Source of the DNA: Xanthobacter sp. NM-59
GTDB taxonomy: Bacteria > Pseudomonadota > Alphaproteobacteria > Rhizobiales > Xanthobacteraceae
Direction of reading: 5' to 3'
NCBI RefSeq assembly: GCF_021401125.1
Contig: NZ_JACBFQ010000004.1
Location: 62,001-126,000, forward strand
Length of the DNA: 64,000 nucleotides
This document shows positions 1-9,625 of the stretch, piece after piece. The position numbers were made by a program, and so were the translations under genes. Each line of letters starts with the position of its first letter. Position 1 is the stretch's first letter. The notes under the pieces are model-generated. The model had not been told where the DNA came from. It saw only the letters and a list, made by a program, of their open reading frames with translations, and ran no database searches.

Positions 1-17
1 ATCAGTCATAGCGTGTC

Positions 18-932
18 TCAGCGATCCAGCAGGAAGTCGATGTGGATGCGGTTGAAGGTGTCGGGGTCCTCATATTGCGGCCAGTGCCCGCAATTTTCCA
101 TCACCACGAAGCGGCTACCCTTCACCATGTTCGCCATGCGCTGGCCCACTTCCACCGAAGCGGTCGGGTCATGGGTGGTCCACAGCACCAGGGTGTCGGC
201 GGTGATGCGGCCGAGTTCCTCGGGGGTGAGCAGGTTGCGCATGCGCACATCCATGTCCTGGAGGCACATGATGCGTTCCATGGCCTCCACCATGCCCGGG
301 CGGCGGAAGCAGGCGAAGCGCGCCTCCACCAGGTCCTCGGTGACGATGGTGGGGTCGAGCATCAGGAATTCCAGGCGCTTGCGGGTGGCCTCCCGGTCGG
401 GCGAGCGCACGGCGGCAAGGCTCAGGGTCTTGAGGCGCTCCATCACCTTGGGGTCGGCGATCATGCCGCCGGCGGTGTTCAGCACCAGCCGGTCCACGCG
501 CTCGGGATAGGTGGCGGCAAAGCGCGCCGCCACCCAGCCGCCCAGGGATTCGCCCGAAAGGTGCACCTTCTCGACGCCCAGCGCGTCGATGAGATCGTGC
601 AGATGCTCCACATAATCGGAGATCTCGTAATTGCGGGCCGGCTTGTCGGTGAAGCCGTGGCCCAGCATGTCCACCGCCAGCACCCGGAAATGCTCGGCGT
701 GGGGCAGGATGTTGCGGTGATAGGCCTCGAGATGGCCGGAGACGCCGTGAAGCAGGATCAGCACCGGGCCCGAGCCGGCCTCCAGCACGCGCGTGCGAAC
801 GCCCTTGGCGTCAATATAGTGCAGGTGCACGTCCCCACCCGCGATGGCGGACCACAGAGAGCGCAGCTCGGGCTGGGTGGTGGAGGTGGGGTGAGGGGAT
901 GCTGGGACCGTGGTCCGGGCCGCTTCCGACAT
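18..932 (-). CDS. mhpC: meta-cleavage product hydrolase (MhpC/BphD-like alpha/beta hydrolase)
   Basis: This 304-residue cytoplasmic alpha/beta hydrolase probably performs the C-C bond hydrolysis that follows extradiol ring cleavage, releasing 2-hydroxypenta-2,4-dienoate and a dicarboxylate such as succinate. The oxyanion segment LLHGVSGH, the nucleophile elbow GESLGG, the acid in TTHDPT and the catalytic histidine in NCGHWP are all visible in the expected order. The ATG at 932 (MSEAARTT) is chosen because GAGGAA lies about 8 nt upstream; an upstream extension to 1010 has no family character. It is transcribed towards the window edge, tandem with the LysR gene and opposite to the hca-mhp operon that would make its substrate. 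It is slightly longer than E. coli MhpC. The exact substrate is inferred from context. Confidence 0.8.
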   Translation of the reverse strand: MSEAARTTVPASPHPTSTTQPELRSLWSAIAGGDVHLHYIDAKGVRTRVLEAGSGPVLILLHGVSGHLEAYHRNILPHAEHFRVLAVDMLGHGFTDKPARNYEISDYVEHLHDLIDALGVEKVHLSGESLGGWVAARFAATYPERVDRLVLNTAGGMIADPKVMERLKTLSLAAVRSPDREATRKRLEFLMLDPTIVTEDLVEARFACFRRPGMVEAMERIMCLQDMDVRMRNLLTPEELGRITADTLVLWTTHDPTASVEVGQRMANMVKGSRFVVMENCGHWPQYEDPDTFNRIHIDFLLDR

Positions 933-1033
933 GGCGTGTTCCTCGGCTGTGTTTTGAAAGCCGGGGCAAGATGGAGAACAGCACCGGGACCACGCCAATA
1001 CATAATCCATCGCATATTAAGATGCGTTGCGTC

Positions 1034-1927
1034 TCAGTCGGCGCTCTGCGCGAGGGCTTCGAGCACAAGTTCCCGAAAGGCGGCCAGCTCGGGCATGTCG
1101 TTTTCGCAGTGCCAGACCATGGCAAGATCCACGAAAGTCTGGCGGCCGCGGAACGGGCGCGTGGTGACATTTCGGAACAGCAGATGCTCCACATAGTCAG
1201 GCAGAATGGAAAATCCGGTTCGCAGCCCGACCAGGGTCATCATCGTCATCACGTTGTCGACGTCCTGGACTGGCGTAACCTCCGCTTTATTGGCCTTGAG
1301 AAATCCTTCAACGATATCGTGCAGGCCGCCGGCATGGCCGGGTGAAATCCTTAGAAACGGGATCTTGGCGAGCTCCGTGATGTCGACTTCCTCAACGCGG
1401 GCGAGGGGGTGGTCGGCGGGGATCACCGCCACCAGCCGCTCGCGCAGGACGGAGACGTGCCGGAGGGCGGGGTCCTTCACCGGCAGGCGCAGAAAGCCCA
1501 CATCGATATCCCGGCGCGATAGCGCCTCTTCCTGTTCCATGGTGGTGAGGCTGCGAAAGACGAGGTTGAGCTCGGGAAAGCGCGCCCGCATCACCGTCAG
1601 CATGGAGGGAAAGATCTTTACCTCCGCTGACGGCAGGAAGCCGATGACGAGACGGCGCTCATCCAGCTGAGCCGCGCGCCGCGCCATTTCCACCGCCCGA
1701 TGGGCTTGGGCGAGCACCAGGCGGGCCTCATCGAGGAAGACCCGCCCGGCTTCGGTGAGGGCCACCCGCCTCTTGGTCCGGGTGAGCAAAGGCGTGCCGA
1801 TCTCCTCCTCCAGGTCACGGATCTGCTGGCTGAAGGAGGGCTGCGCGGTACGCAGGCGCGCCGCCGCGCGGGTGAAGTTCAGCTCCTCGGCGACGGCGAC
1901 GAAATAGCGAAGGTGTCTCAGCTCCAT
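1034..1927 (-). CDS. hcaR: LysR-family regulator, HcaR-like
   Basis: This is a 297-residue LysR-type transcription factor with an N-terminal winged helix-turn-helix (about residues 1-60, AAARLRTAQPSFSQQI) and a C-terminal effector-binding domain. Its beginning MELRHLRYFVAVAEELNFT and its length match the E. coli HcaR/CatR-type group. The start at 1927 is preferred over one six codons upstream because LysR proteins of this group begin MELRHL. It is divergent from hcaE across about 140 bp, the arrangement of an activator that senses the pathway substrate or an intermediate. It probably controls the hca-mhp operon and perhaps mhpC, which follows it on the same strand. The inducer is not visible from sequence. 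Confidence 0.85.
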   Translation of the reverse strand: MELRHLRYFVAVAEELNFTRAAARLRTAQPSFSQQIRDLEEEIGTPLLTRTKRRVALTEAGRVFLDEARLVLAQAHRAVEMARRAAQLDERRLVIGFLPSAEVKIFPSMLTVMRARFPELNLVFRSLTTMEQEEALSRRDIDVGFLRLPVKDPALRHVSVLRERLVAVIPADHPLARVEEVDITELAKIPFLRISPGHAGGLHDIVEGFLKANKAEVTPVQDVDNVMTMMTLVGLRTGFSILPDYVEHLLFRNVTTRPFRGRQTFVDLAMVWHCENDMPELAAFRELVLEALAQSAD

Positions 1928-2067
1928 GGGCGCAGTTAGACGCAAAATGTCTCATACAGCAAGGAAGAAAATATTTCTGGTTGTTCTAAGTCGATGTTTA
2001 GTGTCGCCCATCTCAAGGCTTGGTCCACAACCAACGAACCAAGCAGCCACAAAGGGAGGATCGGCGT
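1928..2067. promoter_or_regulatory. hcaR-hcaE divergent promoter region
   Basis: The 140 bp between hcaR and hcaE is visibly richer in A+T than its surroundings. It contains a weak inverted repeat, CTAA-N8-TTAG, near 1987-2002, which could be part of a LysR-type binding site. A strong ribosome-binding site, AAAGGGAGGA, lies just before the hcaE ATG. No clear sigma70 promoter can be fixed by eye, so this is a region call only. Confidence 0.4.
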
Positions 2068-3432
2068 ATGGACGACAAGCTCGGCGTCCGTAGTCTCATC
2101 GACGTGCAGCGCGGTACGATCAAACCGGCCATCTATACCGATCAGGCGATCTATGAGCTTGAGCTGGAGCGGATCTTCGCGCGCTCCTGGCTGTTTCTGG
2201 CTCACGAATGCATGATTCCGAAGGCGGGTGACTTCTTCACTACCTTCATGGGTGAGGATCCGGTGATCGTGGTGCGCCAGAAGGATGGCTCGGTCGCCGC
2301 CTTCCTCAACCAGTGCCGCCATCGCGGCATGAAGCTGTGCCATGCGGATGAGGGCAATACCCGCTCTCTCACCTGCCCTTATCACGGCTGGGCCTATGGC
2401 CTGGACGGCGCGCTGACCTCGGTGCCGCTGGAGGAAGAGGCCTATCGCAACAAGCTCGACAAGTCGAAGTGGGGCATGCGCAAGGTTCCGCGCCTTGCCA
2501 CCTATAAAGGCCTGATCTTCGGCAATTGGGACGAGAGCGCGCCGAGCCTTGAGGATTATCTGGGCGACATGGCCTGGTATCTCGATGGCTTCCTCGATCG
2601 TCGCGAAGGTGGAACCGAGATTGTCGGCGGTATCCACAAGTGGGTGATCGAGTGTAATTGGAAGTTCGCGGCCGAACAGTTCTGCTCCGATCAGTATCAC
2701 GCGCCCTATACACACGGCTCGGCCGTGCAGGTGCTTCAGCCGGTGCCCACCAACAAGCCCGACGGCTCGCCCCTGGGTGAGGGGCAGACCGCAAAGCCCG
2801 CCTGGGCCAATGGCCTGGGTGGCGTGCAGTTCGCCGGAAACGGCCATGGCAGCGCATTCTTCTTTACCGAAAGCGCCGATGCCAATGTGTGGGTGGGTGG
2901 CGCGGTCTCCAATTACTTCCGCGAGACCTATCCGGAATCGGAACGTCGCCTCGGCCGCGTGCGGGCTTTGCGCCTCGCGGGCCACAACACCATGTTCCCG
3001 ACCCTGTCCTGGCTCAATGGCACACAGACGCTGCGCGTGTGGCATCCGCGCGGGCCGAACCAGATCGAGGTGTGGGCCTTCTGCATCGCTGACAAGGCCG
3101 CGCCTGAAGAGGTGAAGGAGGCTCTGAAGAAGAGCCACGCCCGCGCCTTCGGTCCCGCCGGCTTCCTGGAGCAGGACGATTCCGAGAATTGGGTGGAAGT
3201 GCAGAAGGTATTGCGCGGCCACATGGCGCAGAAGACTGAATTCTGCGTCCAGATGGGCCTGGGACTGGAGGAGCGCCGCACCGACGGCATTCCGGGCGTC
3301 ACCAACTACACCTTCGCGGAAACCGCCGCGCGCGGCTTCTACCAGCGCTGGGCGGACATGATGACCGCTGAAAGCTGGGACGAGATCGACGCTCTCAACA
3401 CCTCGTTCGTGAAGGAGGTCGTCAATGCTTGA
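2068..3432 (+). CDS. hcaE: 3-phenylpropionate/cinnamate dioxygenase, alpha subunit
   Basis: This is the 454-residue large catalytic subunit of a Rieske non-haem iron ring-hydroxylating dioxygenase. The Rieske centre is complete ([10 protein letters not shown] ... CPYHGW, about residues 80-105), and the mononuclear iron site follows in DQYHAPYTH. Blocks such as [28 protein letters not shown](A)FFFTE and RALRLAGHN match E. coli HcaE closely, as does the length (453 residues there). The start at 2068 (MDDKLG) follows AAAGGGAGGA; a longer reading from 2020 lacks such a site. It opens the operon, and its stop overlaps the hcaF start by 8 nt. It would insert O2 into the ring of 3-phenylpropionate or cinnamate to give the cis-dihydrodiol. 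Related substrates cannot be excluded. Confidence 0.9.
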   Translation: MDDKLGVRSLIDVQRGTIKPAIYTDQAIYELELERIFARSWLFLAHECMIPKAGDFFTTFMGEDPVIVVRQKDGSVAAFLNQCRHRGMKLCHADEGNTRSLTCPYHGWAYGLDGALTSVPLEEEAYRNKLDKSKWGMRKVPRLATYKGLIFGNWDESAPSLEDYLGDMAWYLDGFLDRREGGTEIVGGIHKWVIECNWKFAAEQFCSDQYHAPYTHGSAVQVLQPVPTNKPDGSPLGEGQTAKPAWANGLGGVQFAGNGHGSAFFFTESADANVWVGGAVSNYFRETYPESERRLGRVRALRLAGHNTMFPTLSWLNGTQTLRVWHPRGPNQIEVWAFCIADKAAPEEVKEALKKSHARAFGPAGFLEQDDSENWVEVQKVLRGHMAQKTEFCVQMGLGLEERRTDGIPGVTNYTFAETAARGFYQRWADMMTAESWDEIDALNTSFVKEVVNA

Positions 3433-3982
3433 GGCCGTCGCCCGCATCGCGCCGCTGGCGGAGCCCGCCGGCGCCGTCACCCCGCAGCTTCAGCACGAGG
3501 TGGAGCAGTTCCTGTACCTGGAAGCCGCTCTGCTCGACGAGCGCCGGTTCCGGGAGTGGCTGGACCTTCTGGCGGAGGACATCTCCTACGTGCTCGGCAC
3601 CAACACCCTGGCCCAGGTGCGGGACCGCCGGCGCGGCCTGCAGCCGCCCACCACCTACATCTTCAACGAGGACAAGTACCAGCTGGAGCGGCGCATTGCC
3701 CGCCTCGAAACGGGCATGGCCTGGTCGGAGGAGCCGGCCTCGCGCACGCGGCATTTTGTGTCCAACGTACGGATCCTCTCGGTGGTCGGGGACGAGTTGG
3801 AGCTCGCCTGTAACTACATGGTCCACCGTGCCGCCAAGGCGCGCGACCATCACACCTTCATCGGCACCCGTCGCGATCGCCTGCGGCGCGCGGAAACGGC
3901 TGGCGGATGGGAATTGTTCGGCCGCGATCTGGAACTCGACGAGTTCACCCTGATGTCGGCCAATATCAGCATCCTGTTGTGA
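3425..3982 (+). CDS. hcaF: 3-phenylpropionate/cinnamate dioxygenase, beta subunit
   Basis: This is the 185-residue small subunit of the dioxygenase, the structural SnoaL-like partner that forms an alpha3beta3 complex with HcaE. The blocks [33 protein letters not shown] and EEPASRTRH are typical of HcaF/BphA2 proteins. The C-terminus [10 protein letters not shown] also matches the family pattern. The ATG lies inside the last codons of hcaE (8-nt overlap), which suggests translational coupling and equal subunit supply. It has no catalytic metal site of its own, as expected. hcaC begins 2 nt after its stop. Confidence 0.9.
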   Translation: MLEAVARIAPLAEPAGAVTPQLQHEVEQFLYLEAALLDERRFREWLDLLAEDISYVLGTNTLAQVRDRRRGLQPPTTYIFNEDKYQLERRIARLETGMAWSEEPASRTRHFVSNVRILSVVGDELELACNYMVHRAAKARDHHTFIGTRRDRLRRAETAGGWELFGRDLELDEFTLMSANISILL

Positions 3983-3984
3983 TC

Positions 3985-4305
3985 ATGGATAAAATTCACG
4001 TCTGCTCCACGGCGGACCTGCCACCCGGCGAAGCGCGCCGGGTGGACACGTCCCCGGCCGTCGCCGTCTTCAATCTGGACGGTGAATTCTACGCCCTCGC
4101 GGATCTGTGCACCCACGGCAACGCTTCCATGGCCGAAGGCTATTTGGAAGATGATTGCACGGTGGAATGCCCGGTTCACACCGCCCGTTTCTGCCTGAAG
4201 ACCGGCAAGGCGCTCACACAGCCCGCCACTGTCGATCTCGCCACCTTCGAGGTGCAGGTGGAGGGCGATGAAATCTATGTGCTCGTGCCCCAAGGAGGCG
4301 CCTGA
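3985..4305 (+). CDS. hcaC: Rieske-type ferredoxin of the dioxygenase
   Basis: This 106-residue Rieske [2Fe-2S] ferredoxin shuttles electrons from the flavoprotein HcaD to the oxygenase. The cluster ligands are visible as CTHG (C-x-H) and CPVH (C-x2-H), about 17 residues apart. The length equals that of E. coli HcaC. The start at 3985 (MDKIHV) is chosen because it lies directly after the hcaF stop and gives the family length; the open frame extends further upstream without homology. Its TGA overlaps the hcaB ATG by 1 nt, so the two are probably coupled. Confidence 0.9.
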   Translation: MDKIHVCSTADLPPGEARRVDTSPAVAVFNLDGEFYALADLCTHGNASMAEGYLEDDCTVECPVHTARFCLKTGKALTQPATVDLATFEVQVEGDEIYVLVPQGGA

Positions 4306-5117
4306 TGGGCGCGCTCGACGGGCAGGTGGCCCTCATCACCGGCGGCGGCTCGGGCCTCGGCCGGGCCCTGGTGGAGCGCTTTCTTGGCGAAGGCGCGCGT
4401 GTCGGCGTGCTGGAGCGCTCGGCGGAGAAGGTGGCTGCGCTCACGGCCGACTTCGGCGCGGATGTCGTGGCGGTGGCCGGCGACGTGCGCTCCATGGCCG
4501 ACAATGACAAAGCAGTGGCTGAGACCGTCGCCCGCTTCGGCCAGCTCGACTGCTTCATCGGCAATGCGGCGGTGTGGGACCATGGGGCGAGCCTCATGGA
4601 CATGGCGCCGGAGCGCCTGCCGGATGCCTTCGACGAACTCTTCGCCATCAATGTGAAGGGCTATCTGCTGGGGGCGAAGGCGGCGGCGCCGGCGCTGGTG
4701 AAGTCGCAGGGCTCCATCATCTTTACCCTGTCGAATTCCGCATTCTATCCGGGTGGCGGCGGGCCGCTCTACACCGCCTCCAAGCATGCGGGGGTCGGGC
4801 TGGTGCGACAGCTCGCCTATGAGCTCGCGCCGAAGGTGCGGGTGAATGCGGTGGCGCCGAGCGGCATGGCGAGCGACCTGCGCGGGCCCGAGGCCCTTGG
4901 CCAGCAGGACCAGCGCATCATGGATTCGCGCTCGCCGGAAGCCATCCGCGCCATCCTGCCCCTGCAGTTCTTCCCGGAGCCGAAGGACTTCACCGGCCCT
5001 TACGTGCTGCTGGCCTCGCGGGCCGACAACCGGACCCTTTCGGGGGTGATGATCAATGCGGATTGCGGGCTTGGAATCCGCGGCATTCGCCACGTGGCCG
5101 GAGGCCTTGAACTCTAA
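4305..5117 (+). CDS. hcaB: cis-dihydrodiol dehydrogenase (SDR family)
   Basis: This 270-residue short-chain dehydrogenase oxidises the cis-dihydrodiol made by HcaEF to the catechol, reducing NAD+. It shows the cofactor motif TGGGSGLG near the N-terminus, the structural NAAVWD (NAG-type) block, a catalytic serine in [10 protein letters not shown] and YTASK as the Tyr-x3-Lys pair. The last stretch ([16 protein letters not shown]) and the length match E. coli HcaB. It overlaps hcaC by 1 nt. The coding end is part of a three-copy tandem duplication that runs past the stop codon, described separately. Confidence 0.9.
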   Translation: MGALDGQVALITGGGSGLGRALVERFLGEGARVGVLERSAEKVAALTADFGADVVAVAGDVRSMADNDKAVAETVARFGQLDCFIGNAAVWDHGASLMDMAPERLPDAFDELFAINVKGYLLGAKAAAPALVKSQGSIIFTLSNSAFYPGGGGPLYTASKHAGVGLVRQLAYELAPKVRVNAVAPSGMASDLRGPEALGQQDQRIMDSRSPEAIRAILPLQFFPEPKDFTGPYVLLASRADNRTLSGVMINADCGLGIRGIRHVAGGLEL

Positions 5118-5174
5118 AGGTGGCCGGAGGCCTTGAACTCTGAGACCTGGCCCGAGGCCTTGAACTCTAGAGGC
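5095..5174 (+). repeat. three tandem copies of the hcaB 3' end
   Basis: A unit of 26-27 bp with core GAGGCCTTGAACTCT occurs at 5095-5120, 5121-5147 and 5148-5174. The first copy encodes the last residues and TAA stop of hcaB; the second and third continue the same words into the spacer but end in TGA and TAG. A further partial copy (GGCCCGGGCCTCG) may follow. The array occupies the junction between hcaB and mhpB. Slipped-strand duplication or the scar of an insertion would both produce it. Confidence 0.85.
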
Positions 5175-5266
5175 GGCCCGGGCCTCGCACGCGGGATGCT
5201 CCGGCCCCGCGCCAACAAGAATGGCAGCCCGTGACGGCGCCGACACAAAGGGAGGAAAGTTGCGCC

Positions 5267-6211
5267 ATGGCCATCAAGCTCATGTGCGTCTCGCACAGCC
5301 CGATGATGGATTTCATCCATCCGGCGCCGGAGGTGGAGGAGGCCGCGCGCGGCACTTTCGCCGAGCTGGCGCGGGAGGTGGCGGCCTACGATCCCGAACT
5401 GATCGTGGTGTTCGCGCCCGACCATTTCAACGGCTTCTTCTATGATCTGATGCCGCCTTTCTGCATCGGCCTGCGCGCCAAGTGCGCGGGGGATTGGGAC
5501 ATTGGCGAGGGGCCGCTGAATGTACCGGAGGCGCTGGCCCTCGATCTGGTGCGGGCGGTGCAGGCGGAAGACGTGGACATCGCCTATTCCTACCGCATGC
5601 AGGCGGACCACGGCTTCACCCAGCCGCTGGAGCTGCTGGCCGGCTCGGTGGCGCGCTATCCCACCATTCCGATCTTCATCAACGGGGCGGCGAAGCCCTT
5701 TCCGCCCTGCCGACGCGCGCTGAAGCTGGGCGAGGCGGTGGGCCGGTTCCTGGCCGGGCGGCCAGAGCGCATCCTCATCGTCGGTTCCGGCGGCCTGTCC
5801 CATGATCCGCCGACGCCCCAGTTCGGCACCGTGCCGCCGGACGTGGAGGAATTCCTCATCGCCGGCCGCAATCCCACGCCGCAGGCCCGCCAGACGCGGC
5901 AGGAACGGGTGGTGGCGAACGGGCGCGCGCTGGCCCAGGGCCAGGGCAGCTCTCAGCCGCTCGATCCGGAATGGGACCTCGGCCTCATCGACAATTTCGT
6001 CACCGGCGACCTCGATCGCTTCCTGACCATGACCGATGAGGAAATCCGCGCCAAAGGCGGGCGCGGCGGGCAGGAAATCCGCGCCTGGATCGCCGCGTTC
6101 GGTTGCCTGAAGGCGGCCGGCGCCTACCGGGCCGCCACGCGCTACTACCATCCCATCGACGAGTGGATCGCCGGCATGGGCATGGTCAGCGCTGACAGCC
6201 TCGCATCGTGA
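5267..6211 (+). CDS. mhpB: 2,3-dihydroxyphenylpropionate 1,2-dioxygenase (class III extradiol)
   Basis: This 314-residue ring-cleaving dioxygenase of the LigB/MhpB superfamily opens the catechol ring meta to the hydroxyls using Fe(II) and O2. It has the same length as E. coli MhpB and shares CVSHSPMMD, FAPDHFNGFFYDLMPPFC, YRMQADHGFTQPLE, IFINGAA and GSGGLSHDPP, which include the conserved histidines of the iron site and acid-base catalysis. The C-terminal YYHPIDEWIAGMG is also a family block. The start at 5267 follows GGAGGAAAG. It lies between hcaB and hcaD, whereas E. coli keeps hca and mhp genes in separate operons, so this operon is a fusion of both pathways. Confidence 0.93.
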   Translation: MAIKLMCVSHSPMMDFIHPAPEVEEAARGTFAELAREVAAYDPELIVVFAPDHFNGFFYDLMPPFCIGLRAKCAGDWDIGEGPLNVPEALALDLVRAVQAEDVDIAYSYRMQADHGFTQPLELLAGSVARYPTIPIFINGAAKPFPPCRRALKLGEAVGRFLAGRPERILIVGSGGLSHDPPTPQFGTVPPDVEEFLIAGRNPTPQARQTRQERVVANGRALAQGQGSSQPLDPEWDLGLIDNFVTGDLDRFLTMTDEEIRAKGGRGGQEIRAWIAAFGCLKAAGAYRAATRYYHPIDEWIAGMGMVSADSLAS

Positions 6212-6221
6212 GGGGGCGGCC

Positions 6222-7475
6222 ATGAATGTGATGACCCGCCCCGTCAGCGAGGGGCCCGTGCATGTGGTGGTGGGCGGCGGCCAGGCGGGCGCCGCCGCGG
6301 CCAGCGCCATGCGCGAGGCGGGCTTTGCCGGCCGCATCGTGCTGGTCGGTGCCGAGCCCCATCTGCCCTATGAGCGCCCGCCGCTCTCCAAGGATGTGCT
6401 GGTGAAGCCGGAGACGGCCCATTTCGCCATCCATCCCGAAAGCTACTATGCGGAAAAGGGAATCGAGTGCCGGTTCGGCGATGCCGCCGTGCACTTCGAC
6501 CTGGATGAAAAGCGCCTGGAGCTGGCCTCCGGCGAGACGCTCGCCTTCGACAAGCTGCTGTTGGCCACCGGCGCGCGGGCGCGGGCCTATCCTCTGCTCG
6601 ACCAGCTCGGCAGCGGCGTCTACACCCTGCGCACCCTGGACGATGCGGAGGCCCTGCGCGGCCATATCTGGCCGGGCCGCCGCGTTCTCGTGGTGGGCGG
6701 CGGCGTCATTGGGCTGGAGGTGGCCGCGAGCGCGGTGGCCATGGGCGCCGCGGTGACGGTGATCGAGCGTGGTGAGCGCCTGATGGCGCGCGGGGCCCCG
6801 GCGCCCATGGTGGAGGTGCTGACTGCTCTTCACCGCGAGCACGGCGTCGTCTTCGAGCTGGGCGCCGAGCTGGTGGAGGCGACCCGCGCCAATACTCGCG
6901 AGATCACGCTGAAGGCGGCGGATGGCCGTGTCTTCACTGGCGATCTGGTGGTGTACGGTATCGGTGTGGAGCTGAATGCGGACCTCGCCATTTCCGCCGG
7001 CCTCAGGGTTGAGGACGGTATTGTGGTGGACGAGTGCGGCCGCACCAGTCATCCGGCCGTCTACGCCGCCGGCGACGTGGCCCGCCAATGGAACCCCGCT
7101 TTCGGCTCCCACCTGCGGTTCGAAACCTGGGCCAATGCGCAGAACCAGGGCACCGGCGTCGGCCGGTCCATGGTGACGGGGGAGCCCTGCGGCTTCGAGG
7201 TGCCTTGGTATTGGACCGACCAATATGGCCACAATTTCCAGGTCGCCGGCGCGCAGCAGGCGGACGAGTGGCTGCGGCGCGGCGATGAGGGGGCGCTGAA
7301 GTCCACCGTGTTCGGCCTCAAGGACGGCGTGGTGGTGGGCGCCTTCACCATCGACAATGGCCGCGAGATGCGCCCGGCGCGGGCGATGATCGCCGCCGGC
7401 TACCGGGTGGGCGACCGCGCCCTTCTCGCCAACCCCAGGACGGACCTGCGCAAGGTCGCTGACGGCCGGCTCTGA
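6222..7475 (+). CDS. hcaD: ferredoxin-NAD(+) reductase component of the dioxygenase
   Basis: This 417-residue FAD-dependent pyridine nucleotide-disulfide-type reductase passes electrons from NADH to the HcaC ferredoxin. The N-terminal FAD fold shows [13 protein letters not shown] and the family block [10 protein letters not shown] second dinucleotide fold for NADH appears at [15 protein letters not shown] (about residue 155). YAAGDVA and the segment [12 protein letters not shown] are the usual C-terminal FAD contacts of BphA4/HcaD proteins. The ATG follows GGGGCGGCC, a modest ribosome-binding site, 10 nt after mhpB. It completes the three-component oxygenase electron chain. Confidence 0.9.
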   Translation: MNVMTRPVSEGPVHVVVGGGQAGAAAASAMREAGFAGRIVLVGAEPHLPYERPPLSKDVLVKPETAHFAIHPESYYAEKGIECRFGDAAVHFDLDEKRLELASGETLAFDKLLLATGARARAYPLLDQLGSGVYTLRTLDDAEALRGHIWPGRRVLVVGGGVIGLEVAASAVAMGAAVTVIERGERLMARGAPAPMVEVLTALHREHGVVFELGAELVEATRANTREITLKAADGRVFTGDLVVYGIGVELNADLAISAGLRVEDGIVVDECGRTSHPAVYAAGDVARQWNPAFGSHLRFETWANAQNQGTGVGRSMVTGEPCGFEVPWYWTDQYGHNFQVAGAQQADEWLRRGDEGALKSTVFGLKDGVVVGAFTIDNGREMRPARAMIAAGYRVGDRALLANPRTDLRKVADGRL

Positions 7476-7603
7476 GCCATTCCTGCATTCGCGCGCGGCG
7501 ATGGGGCCTTGTCCTTGCGTCGCGCGCACGTGGTCGCGGTTTTTTTAGAATTGAACAATGGAGCCAGACCATTGCGGCCCGTGGCTCCGGGGAGTTTCTC
7601 CAT
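7476..7603 (+). terminator. hcaD-mhpF spacer with possible weak terminator or attenuator
   Basis: This 128-bp gap divides the operon. Around 7519-7546 a short GC-rich inverted repeat (CGCG ... CGCGG) is followed by seven T residues (7540-7546), the outline of a weak intrinsic terminator. A GGGGAG ribosome-binding site precedes mhpF. Read-through could lower expression of mhpF-mhpE relative to the upstream genes. The stem is short, so the call is tentative. Confidence 0.35.
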
Positions 7604-8545
7604 ATGACCAAGATGAAAGCAGCAATCATCGGTTCGGGGAACATCGGCACCGACCTGATGATCAAGATCATGCGCACGTCGAAGAATTTGGAGATGGGTG
7701 CCATGGTGGGCATCGATCCCAAGTCGGATGGCCTCGCCCGCGCCGCGCGGCTGGGCGTTCCGGTGACCCATGAGGGCATCGAGGGGCTGCGCGCCATGCC
7801 GAATTATGGCGAGATCGGCGTGGTGTTCGACGCTACCTCCGCCGGGGCCCACATCCGCAACAACGAGCTGCTCCAGAAGGACGGCAAGAAGGTCATCGAC
7901 CTGACGCCGGCGGCCATCGGTCCCTTCACCATCCCCGCCATCAATGGCGACGCCAATATCGACGAGCCCAACGTCAACATGGTCACCTGCGGCGGGCAGG
8001 CCACCATTCCCATGGTGCATGCCGTGAAGCGCGCCACCGGCCGGGTGATCTGGGGCGAGATCGTCGCCTCCATCTCCTCCCGTTCGGCGGGTCCCGGCAC
8101 GCGGGCGAACATCGACGAATTCACCGAAACCACGTCCAAGGCCATCGAGGTGCTGGGCGGGGCGGAGCGCGGCAAGGCGGTCATCATCCTCAACCCGGCC
8201 GAGCCGCCGCCCATCATGCGTGACACGGTCTTCACTCTCAGCCAGGGCGGCTCGCGCGAGGCGATCGAGGCATCCATCCAGCAGATGGCCGCGGCCGTGC
8301 AGAAATACGTGCCCGGCTACCGGCTGAAGCAGAAGGTGCAGTTCGAGGACATTCCGAGCAACGCGCCGGTGCGCATTCCGGGCCTCGGCTATCAGTCGGG
8401 GCTGAAGACCACCATTCTGCTGGAAGTGGAAGGGGCGGCGCACTACCTGCCCGCTTATGCCGGCAATCTCGACATCATGACCTCGGCCGCCCTCATCACC
8501 GCCGATCACTGGGCCGCCAAGGCGCTTGCGAAGGAGGCCGCGTGA
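7604..8545 (+). CDS. mhpF: acetaldehyde dehydrogenase (acylating)
   Basis: This 313-residue CoA-acylating dehydrogenase converts acetaldehyde to acetyl-CoA with NAD+ and normally forms a substrate-channelling complex with the aldolase MhpE. The N-terminal Rossmann motif [10 protein letters not shown] is clear. The catalytic cysteine is in [14 protein letters not shown], and [20 protein letters not shown] is a family hallmark. The ATG at 7604 follows GGGGAG with a 9-nt gap. Its TGA overlaps the mhpE ATG by 1 nt, consistent with coupled translation of the two partners. Confidence 0.93.
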   Translation: MTKMKAAIIGSGNIGTDLMIKIMRTSKNLEMGAMVGIDPKSDGLARAARLGVPVTHEGIEGLRAMPNYGEIGVVFDATSAGAHIRNNELLQKDGKKVIDLTPAAIGPFTIPAINGDANIDEPNVNMVTCGGQATIPMVHAVKRATGRVIWGEIVASISSRSAGPGTRANIDEFTETTSKAIEVLGGAERGKAVIILNPAEPPPIMRDTVFTLSQGGSREAIEASIQQMAAAVQKYVPGYRLKQKVQFEDIPSNAPVRIPGLGYQSGLKTTILLEVEGAAHYLPAYAGNLDIMTSAALITADHWAAKALAKEAA

Positions 8546-9579
8546 TGGCCCGTCCCAACCCGAACAAGATCTATATCCAGGACGTGACCCTGCGCGACGG
8601 CATGCATGCCGTGCGCCATCAATACAGCCTCGATACCGCCCGCGAAATCGCCCGCGCCCTGGATGCGGCGAAGGTGGACGCCATCGAGATCACCCATGGC
8701 GACGGGCTCACTGGCTCCACCTTCAATTACGGCTTCGGCGCTCATGACGACGTGGAGTGGATTGCCGCCGTGGCGGAGGTGTGCACCCATGCGGTGCCCA
8801 CCGTGCTGCTGCTGCCCGGCATCGGTACGGTGCATGACCTGAAGGAGGCCTACAAGGCCGGCGCCCGCTCGGTGCGCATCGCCACCCACTGCACCGAGGC
8901 CGACGTCTCGCGCCAGCATATAGAGGTGGCGCGCGAGATGGGCATGGACACGGTGGGCTTCCTGATGATGGCCCACATGCTGGAGCCCGAAAAGCTGGTG
9001 GAGCAGGGCAAGCTCATGGAGAGCTACGGCGCCGAATGCGTCTATGTGACGGATTCGGCCGGCGCGCTGCTGCCGGAGGATTATTTCGTCCGCGTGAAGG
9101 CCATGCGCGAGGCCTTGAAGCCTGAGACCGAGATCGGCGTGCACACCCATCACAACCTGACGCTGGGTGTCGCCAATGCGGTGGCGGGCATCGAGGCGGG
9201 CGCTGTGCGGGTGGATGCCTCGTTGGCGGGCATGGGCGCGGGCGCGGGCAATGCGCCGCTGGAAGCCCTCATCGCAGTTCTGGAGCGCAAGGGCATTGCC
9301 ACCGGCTGCGACCTCTACGGCCTGATGGACGCGGCGGACGACTTGGTGCGCCCCCTGCAGGACCGCCCGGTGCGCGTGGACCGGGAGAGCCTCGCCCTGG
9401 GCTATGCCGGCGTCTACTCCAGCTTCCTGCGTCATGCGGAAAATGCCTCCAAGCTCTATGGCGTGGACACACGCGAGATCCTGGTGGAGCTCGGCAAGCG
9501 CCGCATGGTCGGCGGCCAGGAAGACATGATCGTCGATGTTGCCCTCGACATGCTGAAGGCCCGCGACGCGGCCGAGTGA
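8545..9579 (+). CDS. mhpE: 4-hydroxy-2-oxovalerate aldolase
   Basis: This 344-residue HMGL-like class II aldolase splits 4-hydroxy-2-oxopentanoate into pyruvate and acetaldehyde, which is channelled to MhpF. The start region [17 protein letters not shown] carries the catalytic Arg-Asp pair. The metal-binding histidines are in the block GVHTHHNL, and [13 protein letters not shown] is the conserved glycine-rich loop. The ATG at 8545 overlaps the mhpF stop; a GTG three bases earlier is also in frame but less likely. It is the last gene of the operon before a strong hairpin at 9626. Confidence 0.93.
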   Translation: MARPNPNKIYIQDVTLRDGMHAVRHQYSLDTAREIARALDAAKVDAIEITHGDGLTGSTFNYGFGAHDDVEWIAAVAEVCTHAVPTVLLLPGIGTVHDLKEAYKAGARSVRIATHCTEADVSRQHIEVAREMGMDTVGFLMMAHMLEPEKLVEQGKLMESYGAECVYVTDSAGALLPEDYFVRVKAMREALKPETEIGVHTHHNLTLGVANAVAGIEAGAVRVDASLAGMGAGAGNAPLEALIAVLERKGIATGCDLYGLMDAADDLVRPLQDRPVRVDRESLALGYAGVYSSFLRHAENASKLYGVDTREILVELGKRRMVGGQEDMIVDVALDMLKARDAAE

Positions 9580-9625
9580 GCCGCGACGCCGCGCTGGTGC
9601 AGGGGCCGGCGCGGCTGGCCGGGCG

